Shown here one piece after another: positions 1 to 10,502 of a stretch of DNA of 64,000 nucleotides. The stretch comes from Zygaena filipendulae (taxonomy: Eukaryota; Arthropoda; Insecta; Lepidoptera; Zygaenidae), in contig OU015666.1 of assembly GCA_907165275.2 (NCBI GenBank), forward strand, positions 9,888,001 to 9,952,000. The letters are read 5' to 3'. The notes under the pieces were generated by a model that was given only the letters and a program-made list of their open reading frames with translations, was not told the origin of the DNA and did no database searches. Position 1 is the stretch's first letter; the number at the start of each line of letters is the position of its first letter. Made by a program: the position numbers and the translations under genes.

Positions 1-328
1 TCCACACCACAGAGAAAATAAATTAACTAGAGATGACATGTAGACGGGACAGGCGTGCCACGGTTGCTAAGGACACTTCTTTTGCTAGTATTCCAAGTAC
101 ATTTTCCACAATCCACAATATTCCCAAAACTGTGAATTTTGAAAACAGTGACTAAGTAAAATGTAACCAAAAAGCGTTTAATACATTTCTTTACGTTAAT
201 GAATGTGTTAGTGCATGACGAATAGTTCTGTGTGCAAAAATCACCCAGCGACGCTGGTTTTCACCTGTTTTCATACTAAACTTAGCTGATGTCCCTTCTA
301 TTAGTTATTTTCTGTTCTGTGGTCCACA
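1..328 (+). mobile_element. MITE family E, copy 1 (complete)
   Basis: The element (7-322) starts CCACAGAGAAAATAA and ends with the inverse TTATTTTCTGTTCTGTGG. TCCACA flanks both sides (1-6 and 323-328), a probable target-site duplication of at least 6 bp. It is aligned by eye to copies at 9733 and 34328. Confidence 0.65.
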
Positions 329-1273
329 CACTTTCCACAATTTCTAAGTCTCGATTGTTGTTGCTTCAATTATTATTAATTTGTTAAGTTAAAAATAACT
401 TTCGTGGCGTTAATGGCTGATCACAATCACGCCGCGCCGTTAAAATTAGTCGGTCAATTGAGAGTTCAGACTGCATACTGCTATTCAAGACGGAAGAATG
501 TGTTAAACAATCATTTTCTTTTGACTGGCTAGCAACGGGTCCAACTTTTTACATGCATTTTTACAAGTTGTAACTTGCAAGATTCCTGTACCTTTTAGTT
601 ACCTAGATTAGTACTTACTCGTAAGTCTAATACATAATACATACTATATTGCATGTGAGACATTTTAGTTTTGTTATTAAAGCCAAGTAGTGTTCGCTAA
701 TTGAGCCAGCCTTGGTGTTAATGTGTCTGCGTGTCCTCACATCTGCAATTAGCCAAAATATTTAATCGCGTCCATTCCTTAGTCTTAACACGACGCCTAT
801 CCGTGAAGACAATCTGTGGCAAAACATTCTTGTTTGTTTATAGTCTAAATCTATGTTTGCTCACATAAACAATGATGTTTATCATCGATATGGTTTTTTT
901 ACCCAGCGGAGCTAGGATGCGCAACATGATAAAATTTTATCGAGCCATTTTATTGATTCTCGTCGACATATTATATCATTTTGTCTACCGGCAGCACAAA
1001 ATGTTTAACCGAATCTAGTCTTAACTCAATACTGCACTTTTTTGCTTGGACGCCCACAAATATTTGTCGTGTCGACAATTTTATCTTTCGTTCAATAAAC
1101 ATATCGTGGCGCGCATCTTAGCTATGCAGATTGGCAAATGCAGAAAGTTCCATAGAGAAGTCATTTCAAAAGTGGCATCAAAACAAATTGTCGCAAATGA
1201 TGATTCGTCTTCTTTGAGGATATTTTTGCTTTGCTGATTGTATATCTTGGGTAGGTATTTAGTGCTTATAATA
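323..1273. other. Unassigned AT-rich DNA
   Basis: No coding frame, splice pair or known repeat end recognised. The small open frame near 1046-1237 has no coding signal. Confidence 0.5.
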
Positions 1274-1472
1274 TCTTTATATATAAAAATTAATTGCTGA
1301 ACGTTTGTCTGGCTAAAACTTTAAAATGGCTGAACCGATTTGGCAAATTTTGATGTTGAAATATTTGTGGAAGTTCAGGGAACTGGGAAGGTTTATGAAG
1401 TAAATTGGGCTACTTTGGAGTTCCTGCGGGAATTCCGGAACTCACGCGGGTGAAACCGCAGGGCACAGCTAG
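1274..1472 (+). mobile_element. Helitron-like (Lep1/MINE type), divergent 5' half
   Basis: Carries the GGAGTTCCTGCGGGAATTCC block, then GGTGAAACCGC and terminal CAGCTAG followed by T. In this family the plus orientation runs from TCCTTACTAAT to a GC-rich hairpin plus CTAG. Confidence 0.75.
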
Positions 1473-2171
1473 TCAATAGATAGATAATAATATCGGGATC
1501 GTTTGTTACTCAGATTCATTGTCAGTAATTGGGAGATAATACCTACCGAAATATAATTATCTTTAACTGACTTTACAAAATCAGGTTATCAATTTGACCC
1601 TTAGGTATACTATGTGATATATAAGTGATGATAAGTACAGTTAAAATTGCATAATATTCAAAAAAATATTGCGCGATTTTAACTGTGCACATAACATGTG
1701 CACTTCTAAACAGGACCACCAAATTTCATAAGTGTTTGTATCTACGTATGCATGTTTTTTGGTTCCAGATGTACAATAACTTCAATAGATTTGTAAAGTT
1801 CATAGTTAGAGCTACCTTCAAAAGCAAAATTATTTTAACTAGGTACATACTTATAGGTTTCTTGGAATCCAATAAATATTTATTGTAAACGCTTCGAATA
1901 CATTATAACCAGCTATGTTTTTGTTATGTCTGCTGCAAGTTAAGCATAATTGTTTGTTATGGAAATTGTAATGTTTACTAAATAATTATATTATTTTAAG
2001 TAAGTAGATATTTCCTGTCAGGGCGGATACCGAAAGTAAGCAAAGACAATTTCAGCGACGAAAGGAAGTAAGAATTCACACAACACACAAGAAGGAAGAA
2101 TTTATAAGTTTCAGATTTATGACAGGCAGTAGATATCTTCAATTGATTTGTAAGTATATTACTGTCCATTG

Positions 2172-2400
2172 ACAGAATAGTTGGTGTAGTGGTTAGTGAA
2201 CCCGACTTTAAATGCCAGGTGACGCGGGATCGTTAGTTTAATTTGGTCAACATTAGTCTTTACCCAGCATACTAAAGCTCATAAGCTACTGAGGAAGTTC
2301 CAAAATTGACCAACTAGTAAAAACAAATCGTTGTTGTTTAGGTTTACCTATGTTTCAGTGTATCAAATAAATGTTGTAAAATAAAATAAATTAAAAGCTA
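2172..2400 (+). mobile_element. Decayed tRNA-derived SINE
   Basis: GTTGGTGTAGTGGTTAGTGA matches a Pol III A box, and a worn B-box region (GCGGGATCGTTAG) follows at the expected spacing. It ends in A-rich AAATAAAATAAA. Confidence 0.5.
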
Positions 2401-2519
2401 TGGTCGATTTGTTGTTATCATGTTACATTGGGACCTAGTTGTAATGTTATAAATCAACGCGCTGCCTACAGAGTGACGTTGGTGGACCATTTCTCAAATT
2501 CTTGTAGGAAGTGCGTTGG

Positions 2520-3165
2520 GTGTAGAGTAGGGTTGCCACAAAAAAAAAATAGTATTTTTCCTAAAAAAGATGCAAAAATATAGTACTTTTGGGAAATGCA
2601 GAAAAGAAATAGTACCTACATATTTATTTTAAGTCATTATGTATCGGGCACTGGGCATCATTCATCTGGACATAGATAAGCAATAGTGTGTTAACCCACA
2701 CTGGAGAAATTTTGAGTAAATTAAAGTTTTAAAACTATAGCGCCATTTTGTGTCCACAATTTTTATGTTCAATATTTAGTTACATATTTAAACAATGTAA
2801 TGAGGTAAACACATAATTAAAAAACGTTCTCTAAATCTCTATAAATCGTTCTGAATCAATAACTTCGTTTTGTGGGTTAACATGTTATTGCTTATCTGCG
2901 TCCATCTATAAATTATTACCAGTTTGACAGTTGAAGTTTTGTTGTCGCGTATGCATTTCGTTCTGAAATTCCCCATGCGGCGCTGCGGGTGCGTTCCAGA
3001 TCAGTCACAGTTAATATAAAAAATCGTGACAGTTGAATTAGGGATAAAAATATAGTATTTTTCGTATTTTATTATTTTTCTATAATATATAGTACAATTG
3101 ACTGAAATATAGTACGATACTATATGTAACTGACATATAGTACGGGTGGCAACCCTAGCGTAGAG
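2520..3165. mobile_element. hAT-like non-autonomous element, interrupted by a MITE
   Basis: The ends are TAGGGTTGCCAC (2528) and GTGGCAACCCTA (to 3157). They are flanked by GTGTAGAG and GCGTAGAG, an 8-bp duplication with one change, as made by hAT transposases. Repeated ATAGTAC-type subterminal motifs lie at both ends. MITE A copy 1 is inserted inside. Confidence 0.7.
2664..2907 (+). mobile_element. MITE family A, copy 1
   Basis: 236-bp element (2668-2903), GGACATAGATAAGCAATA to TATTGCTTATCTGCGTCC, with a long inverted repeat that also holds GTTAACCCACA. ATCT is duplicated on both sides. It is nested in the hAT-like element. Confidence 0.85.
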
Positions 3166-3327
3166 TGTACTGTGTAGGTATTTACTACTTATGGCACAAA
3201 ATAAATAACCATAAGGTGTAATTGAAACGTCAGTTATGAGTGTGACTGCTTGAAAGATTTAAGAGCTTTTTATTAACGAGTAACGGCGCCACTGTACGAA
3301 TTAAACCTACCTATTTCTATGATTTAA

Positions 3328-3550
3328 TCCCTACTAATTATTACAAATGCGAAAGTAACTTGCCAGTCTTTCTGTCTTCACGCCTTATCCGATCATCATG
3401 AAATTTTGCATACACGTTGTCAGGGGTACAGAGGGGGATATAGGGTAATTTTTATCCTTGAATTCCTGCGGGAACTCCAAAATTAACGTCGGTGAAATCT
3501 CATAAAATTTTGCATTCACTTTGTCAATGGTATGTACCAACTTCCGTGAT
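3328..3550 (+). mobile_element. Helitron-like, 3' end lost
   Basis: Begins TCCCTACTAATTATTACAAA and runs to GGTGAAATCTC, where it jumps back to a second copy of the AAATTTTGCAT block instead of reaching the CTAG hairpin. Confidence 0.6.
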
Positions 3551-4094
3551 ATCCTGTGAAGTTTCATGTGTTAACTTCCTCTTAAACCGCATAAATAAAC
3601 GTACACCGGTCGCATAGTAACGCTCACAAAGCTCCAACTTTACGACCCAGCAGCTAATGTGACCACAATTATTTGTGAAATACAACGATCTTAATTTACA
3701 CTTAAGGCAATCAATTTTGACCCTTAAATCAATGAGATTAAAGACACTGATACCGCATAGATTTATGGATAACGTACGAGTAACAGAACGGATTGTTTCA
3801 TTGCTGGAAATGTAAAGGAATTTAGGTTTTATGTTCTATGTATTAAGATAGGTTTCAAATTAAATCGTTCGCTCCAAAGTGTTGCAAAGGACGGAGCTTG
3901 GCGCCAAGTGAACTAAGTTTGTTGCACTGCGCGCGTGAAGACCTCAGCATTACGTAAATATTCATTCAACTGCAGAAAATTATCATTCATTCCTCGAAAG
4001 ATATTTTTAAGAAAGTTTTTTTATGGAATAGATATCTACCTATCTATCTCCATTTAGGAAATAAAAAATAATGTATCCAATGTAGAAAATTAAT

Positions 4095-4290
4095 TATTAT
4101 AAAACAAAGTCCTCCGCCGCATCTGCCTGTCTGTCTGTTCGCGATAAACTCAAAAACTAGTGAACGGATTTTCATGCGATTTTCACCAATAGATAGAGTA
4201 GGTCAAGAGGAAGGTTTAATCGTATAGATCATCCTGGGATTCTCGCGGGATCTCCAAAATTACCGCAAGCGAAACCGCGGGGAACAGCTA
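4095..4290 (+). mobile_element. Helitron-like, ACAAAGTCC subfamily
   Basis: TATAAAACAAAGTCCTCCGC at the 5' side, then GTCTGTCTGTTCGCGATAAA, and GAAACCGCGGGGAACAGCTA at the 3' end. Confidence 0.7.
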
Positions 4291-4527
4291 TTATAATATA
4301 TGTTGCAGTAGTCATTTAAAGAGAGCGCTGCAGGCTAATTATGATTTAGTGGCTAGAAAGAGATAGAAGAATAATGCATTTTAAATGATTTAAGTCATTT
4401 AAAATGGATAGTTAGATGAAAGCTAAATAACGTTGGAAAATGGAAGGGACTGATAGAAGATGTTGTCTGAGGAGGAAATAGACCAATCGCTACGCTCAGA
4501 GAGTGTAGCATCACTAACGCCGACACG

Positions 4528-5027
4528 TTATGCTACGTTCACACGCGCGCCGTGCAGCCCGGCGGGCTGCCTGGCGGGCTGCGCGGCATGCAGCCCGTCC
4601 CGGGCCGGCGGACATTCAAGCTGTTTACACGCACGCCGTCGTGTCAGTCAGTGCCAGAATGGCGAGCAGCGAGGATCTCGGTGTTGTTGCTGCCATATCC
4701 TTTGGCTTAACTTATTTTTATTGGAAAAAGGAACAAAATTATGAACGATTGTAATATCCGATCGTAGCGACTTTCTTAGCAACGTTGAATGAAGATCCAC
4801 TCGTCGCGAAAGCGCGGGACAGACTGACTGCCCGCGCGCGTGTAAACAGTCACCGGGCGCCCGCACATTCATCCTTTGAACTTTGCCAAAAAACCGACAC
4901 TTGCCCGATCCGCGGCATTCACGTTCACAGGCGCGTTCACGGGCTCGGGCGTACCGTTTACACGCTCGTGAATGTGAATGTGCACGTTGAATGTAGAGTT
5001 GAACGCACGCGTGTGAACTTACCATTA
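4528..5027. mobile_element. PIF/Harbinger-type non-autonomous element with transposase-leader remnant
   Basis: The TIR TGCTACGTTCACACGCG (4531) is matched by CGCGTGTGAACTTACCA (to 5024), and TTA flanks both ends, the duplication expected for Harbinger. The interior is strikingly GC-rich. Codons 4659-4754 read MASSEDLGVVAA...YFYWKKEQ, resembling the N-terminus of HARBI1-type transposase genes, then stop. The frame, ends and duplication agree, but the protein similarity is from memory of the family's style. Confidence 0.7.
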
Positions 5028-7045
5028 TAATCGAAGAACTATTAATGTACATAGAGACAAAAGGGTTTATAGATATCGTACTAGGAAGTCATGGTTTCTG
5101 TGTTCATTGTGAGTGAGTGAGTTTACAAATACTTTGTAAATAAATTGCTCTTTGACCTGAGTAGATATCAGGGCGAAGAGAAAAAATATACACGTCGAAT
5201 TGAGATCCTCCTTTTTTGAAGTAGATTCGAAAGGAATAAAGAAAACAAGACCACGCGAGAAACAGTTATGTCCCTGATGCCTCGAAATGGTTGCTGAGTC
5301 AGCGTTGCACTGTGGGTGGAAACTGCAAACAGCACTGACTGCGCTGAGGCGCGGATCACTCGGATATTCGGATATTAAAGACATCAGATACAACGGACTA
5401 CATAAAGCTGTGATCCGATTGAAAGTATAAAGGCGCGTTACTGCAGCAATTCAATATTATCTATTATTTTCTATAAAAATACATTTTTTGGTTGTCAATG
5501 ATTTCCTGGTGAATGATTTCATAATCATAAATGATATCTAAGAAGATAATTATGGTTTTCTCAGCGAGTGGCGCAAAGCAACTATAGTAACGTTACCTCA
5601 AACCACAAAGGATCTCAAGTTACCTATCTATGTAATAACTCGTATAATAGCAGAAATATTAGTTTTATTTTGTACCCCATTGCCACAAACAAACCACATT
5701 GTCGCTTACTGTAATCGAAGAGTTTTGATAGATAAATGTATATATCGACGAAAGAATCCCGAAATCTGCGAGTGCAATTATGAAAAATACATAATTATGT
5801 CCGTACAGAAGCTGTGTATTTTCAACTTTATTTAACAGCAATACAAATTATATATTTTCGTTAGCAGCTGTGAACTGCTAAAACGATACTTGCTAACTTT
5901 ACAGTTCAGATATTATGACATATTATGTACGAGTAAGATACGTCAACGTCACATCCGTTGCCTGTCTTTACTCTCATAAAAGAAGTATAAATTTTAATCC
6001 ACCTAAAGGTATAAGGCATAAGTTTTTCTCTGTCTACTTCTCCAGGTAGGCGTGACTCTCGATTGTTTCATCTTGAGCCTAGTTGTTACGAGAGCATTAT
6101 AGCAATTTCAGTTGTGTAATAATAGGTACCTACCTAAGTAGCTATTAAACTACTACTGTGAAATTAATAAGTTTTGCGGTTTTCTGTCATCGTATCGATG
6201 TAGTTCGTAATATGTCACTGGGAATAGGAGAAAGTAGAAACTTACGAAAAATACTCTTGTTTTAAAATGAGATGTATTACTATCTCTTGACGATACTACA
6301 CGGTGAAATTTTAGTTTTGAAATTTTTTATGGAAACACTTTACAGCCCGTCTTTAATGCAATATTGAAAATTTCACAATGGAAATAAGCTAGTAAACTTT
6401 AAATAAAGATTAATTAATACCAATAAGTATTTTAGTATACAAAGTGGTATTATAAACATATAATGTTTGTTTTCTATTCTATTTATACCATCACTAGTCA
6501 CAGTGCAGGATGTCTCGTAATAATGTGCTAGTGTGGCGATAAATCATTTTTAAAGTGCCATTAAATAACAATGATTGATTCAACAAATCAAGTTAATTGT
6601 TATTTAGAATCGCTTTAATTAATACAATTCGCCACCGCTTATATCTTACTCATTAAATTTATATAGAGAAAACACAAACGCATCTTGCAAATGAAAGTTA
6701 TAAGGTGCTAAATAAACGCACATAAATTGTTGTCTTAGTCAGTATTAATGCCATCGTGTTTGTAAATCAACTACTTATCCGAAAATACGACGTCTTAAAT
6801 CTGGATATGAAACTCTTTAACACTAAAACTACTTTAAAGAAACTGGTACTTTTTAACACCAAAATACTAAACATAAACACTAAATATTTTAGTAAGTACT
6901 ACCTATTTAAGTGTTAAAAAGCGGGCGTTCGATGTTGAGATGCGACCATAATTATGCCTTTCAAGTCCAGAAATATTATGTTTGTTGTAATGGATCTTTC
7001 TGTAGTAGATATTCACCTTAGCATTGACAACCCAAGAGCTGACTA
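5028..7045. other. AT-rich DNA without recognised features
   Basis: The two overlapping minus-strand frames at 5067-5393 lack splice context and have no recognisable motif. Nothing repeated within the window was found here. Confidence 0.45.
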
Positions 7046-7274
7046 CGTAATTCTGGAACGATTACTTATCAAAAGTAAAGATTTTAAAAACCACACTGCC
7101 GCACTCAGACTCACTCACTACGTTCATTAAATTAATGTTAATTGGCATTTAACTAATTAAGTTAAATTTACTAAAATGAAAATTAACATTAATTTAATAA
7201 AAGTCTCGGAGTACGGCAGTTTTGTTTTTAAAATCTTTACTTAAAATTAAGTAGGTAATCACAGTGCGGCCGTA
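7044..7274. mobile_element. Palindromic TA-flanked MITE B, copy 1 (worn)
   Basis: The right end GTGCGGCCG is followed by TA, the left end is preceded by TA, and inverted arms contain AAAGATTTTAAAAAC and ACTGCCG. It is diverged from the three intact copies. Confidence 0.65.
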
Positions 7275-7400
7275 TTTATTTATTTATTTATTTATTTAGT
7301 ACACAAAACAGTTTACAACCGAAAATAAAATAATAAATACATTCACAAAACTAAAAGAGCTAGATTGCATACCAAGATTTGTGTACATATTAGAGTAAGG
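7274..7400. repeat. (TTTA)n tract and adjoining GTACACAAAACAG repeat
   Basis: Six TTTA units followed by AGTACACAAAACAG; the same arrangement recurs near 41958. It looks like the reversed 3' tail of a retroposon. Confidence 0.5.
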
Positions 7401-7423
7401 GCATATTGTAAACTATATCTTTT

Positions 7424-7480
7424 TAACCGACTTCCAAAAAGGAGGAGGTTCTATGTTCGATTGTATGTATGTTTTTTTTA
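7424..7480 (+). repeat. AACCGACTTCC repeat fragment
   Basis: AACCGACTTCCAAAAAGGAG, the head of a repeat also seen at 21684 and, reversed, at 63861. Confidence 0.6.
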
Positions 7481-7591
7481 GTATATCTTTTAGTAGGTTT
7501 AAATACGAACCTCTCGTTCGGTCTCGAGTCTCGTCAATTTGTTCACAATGAAATCGTAATACATATTGTAAATTCATTAAGTATTATTGAG

Positions 7592-7883
7592 CTGGCTGTG
7601 CCCTGCGGTTTCACCCGCATGGAGGGTTTTTTATACGACAGCTTTTTTCCCGACATCCAATTTCAATGAAACAAAGCTCCAAGCTAAGCTTAATCTACCT
7701 GTGAATATTGCATGAAAATCGGTTCAGTAAATGCGGAGATTATCGTGAACAGACAGACAGACAGACAAAAAGGAATTTAAAAAAAAACTTTTATTGTTTT
7801 TATTTTTTGGGTTTTGGGCTCTTCTTTTATCACCCCTCTCAATTTTAGGTAAAAATATTCATTTTATTATATTATAGTATAGA
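7592..7883 (-). mobile_element. Helitron-like, long subfamily
   Basis: Begins (reversed) with GCTGTGCCCTGCGGTTTCAC and ends ATTATAGTATAGA, matching the copy at 22914-23237, with a (CAGA)n tract and HindIII-site-containing AAGCTTAATCTACC. Confidence 0.7.
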
Positions 7884-8099
7884 CAGATGTATGAAAGAAA
7901 ATGCTTAATGAAAGTAGCCTATAACTTTATTTATATGTATAGTGGTCATGATAATATGTAACGTTCCACGAGAACTACTGCCGACAAATTGCTATGCAGT
8001 TTGGCAGACTCTTGTAACATGCCATGTATTTATATTTTTGGTAAATAAAAAAAAAAAATATTTCGACTGGAACGATAGTTTAATCTTATTGTTAGTTCG

Positions 8100-9260
8100 C
8101 CGTGTTATCAAGTGACGAAGAAACGTAGGTAATGAGCTGCCTTCTCCCCCAGGAGATAATCGTGGAGCTAAGCTAAGCGTGTGAGTGACGTCTTGACTCA
8201 GAGCTATTAATAAATCAATAACAAACCCCATTAGAGCCAGTGACGCGCTCCCGCACCGGCGTCGATTGACATACAGACGGACAGCTGCAGCGGCGGCTGG
8301 GTTGTGTAATGTTTACATAATATATACCGCGTGAAACAAGTAGGTAAGATGCCGTGTAATGTAAGGTAGTTATCAGTAGATAATGGGATGGTTTAAGAAA
8401 GATTAGTGATCAATGATAAAAATTATTCAAACATGTGAGTATTTTGTGGTTAAAAAAATATTCTTAAGTTGAAAAAATGGTTACAAATTGTAAAACAAAA
8501 TTTGACAATTTTTTGTCATGTTTAACTCCTTACTACTACTACAGACAGCCGGCTGGTCCACACACGTACATATTGCGTGCGCGTGTGTCGTAGGGCTCGC
8601 GCCGGGGCGCAGCGAGCGATGGAGGGAGAGTTCGACATTCAAGATGATATTATCATACACACTCACACAGTGGCAACAGCTCTACACCGTTATCACCTCT
8701 AGGTCGCTGCTACATTGTGGCAAGGGGGCACTAAGTCGGTAGGGGCTGGAGACAGTTCCTCGCTTACCATAATCAGCGCCTGTCTGCGAAACCATGTGTG
8801 CGCTTGCCTATTTGACTTTGAATTTTGGGGGAAACACTTTGATACCATTTGAAAAATTTAGCATAGCGAACAATACAACAAGACACGACAAGTTAACTTT
8901 CTTGTTTCCAATCCTCATGAGTGAACGCATCTATAAACCTTAAAATTACTCGTAAACTAAATTGCTATCTTGGCGCCCCCAATTATCTAGGGCCTGTGTG
9001 CGATGCAATAGGGGTCGCCACGGCTTGGCCCTGCACGGAGAGTGTCGCTTCTTTACGTCTAAATTTATTTATTCTTTGACACAGCACAAAGCGCGCGCTG
9101 CATCTTAACTCGAAGAGGGCCGATGAAGAAGGGGAGTGTATTAAAGTTGGTGTTCAAACAACGCACGTCAAACAATTAGTGGGAGAGCCGAGAGCCGCGG
9201 GAGGGGTCCGTGCGACCGGAGGTACAAGTTCATAACAAAGACGGCACCTTTCGACGGAGG
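8100..9260. other. GC-rich non-repetitive stretch
   Basis: Unique sequence with GC islands at 8180-8310, 8540-8620 and 9180-9260. It includes TGAGTGACGTCTTGACTCAG (joined CRE-like and AP-1-like sites) near 8184 and CACACGTACATATTGCGTGC near 8559. No long coding frame. It may hold non-coding exons or a regulatory region; neither can be shown. Confidence 0.3.
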
Positions 9261-9732
9261 AAACGGGTGTATAATGATGAACTCAAATAAGTTGGTCCCA
9301 GCTTGAGATATTTTTTTTAAACAAACCTCTCTTAACACACAAAATGCACATAATCCCACACTATAAGATTATTAGACAATTTCAATTTTGAATAAAACTG
9401 TTAATCAAGAATTAATTTTTTTTGGCCGTTTTCGTTTAAAATTTTTACTCATCGTCATGACAAATTTTTTACCAATTCAAATTCAAATATACTGTAATGC
9501 TCTATTTTACTTACATATTCTCCTATTGATTTATTTTAAATTTGAATATCTAAATGATTTGATTTTTATATAGCGGGTGGTAGAAGTTTGAGTAAGAGCT
9601 TTTACTTAGAGATGGATCAAGCGTAACAGTTGCGTAATCCAGGCCTAAAGCTGTATAAAAGCTATATAAGATAACACAAGCATATACAAAAACCAAACAG
9701 TAGTTAAACGCATCCTCGTAGGTCCATCGAAA

Positions 9733-10041
9733 CCACAGAGATAATAAAATATTAACTATAGAGGGCCATGTAGGCGGGGCAAGCGCGCCATCGTTGCAAA
9801 CGAAGTCGGAGCAATCGCTCAAACTTTGCCAAACTTTTCCACAATATTCCCAAAACTATAAATTTTGAAAATGACTAAGAAAAAACGTAACTAAATGGCG
9901 TTTAATATTATACATTTGGACACAATGTTTTTGTGCCTGATGAATAGTTTTGTGTATAAGAAAATCATCCGGCGAACTTAAAGCTGTCATATTTTGTCTT
10001 CATACTGAATTGAGTTGATGCTCCTTCTATCTGTTCTGTGG
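9733..10041 (+). mobile_element. MITE family E, copy 2
   Basis: CCACAGAGATAATAAA at the left and TATCTGTTCTGTGG at the right. The interior shares CACAATATTCCCAAAACT and TAGTTTTGTGT with copy 1. No clear duplication remains. Confidence 0.65.
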
Positions 10042-10184
10042 TCAAGACCACCTCCGCACCACAGACAATTGATTTCCTGTCGCACCACAATACCTCGTAT
10101 TCCCAAACATCTTTCGAGTAAGACGAGGCGTCGTAAAGTAGTATTCGTGGCGCATCAAATTCAAACGTGGACTGTGGATCAATA

Positions 10185-10502
10185 GGGATGTTGACTACTA
10201 TTGAAAATCAAAATTCTAATTAGTCAGTCAGTTAGAAAATAAAAAATCAATAGACACGTATTTTTTGCTTTTTTAAATAAATTAAAATATACAGAGATAA
10301 AGCGCATTAAAGTTTAGGATGAGGAGGTCGTGACGTCACTAACCGCAAAACCGCCATACAAACTGTCAGAATAGTTTTATCGCGTTTATTTATAATTTAT
10401 CGCCGTTATTTTTTGAATACGTAAAAAAAGAAAAAATACGTGTCCAATATTTTTTAATAATCTACAAGACGGACTTAAAAATAAAAATTAGTCAACATGC
10501 CC
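10185..10502 (+). mobile_element. MITE family C, copy 1 (carries TGACGTCA)
   Basis: GGGATGTTGAC at the left and GTCAACATGCCC at the right. Inside are AATTCTAATTAGTC, a TGACGTCA palindrome at 10331 and AAAATACGTGTCCAATATTT near the right end. Confidence 0.7.

Noticed and set aside
4648..5052. 134-codon minus-strand open frame
   Set aside because: It lies across the GC-rich Harbinger-type element; the frame is open because the element is GC-rich, and its Arg/Cys-rich composition is not protein-like.
5067..5393. Two overlapping minus-strand frames of 108 and 63 codons
   Set aside because: Both are open in the same place, which points to chance; no motif, no splice context, no repeat partner.
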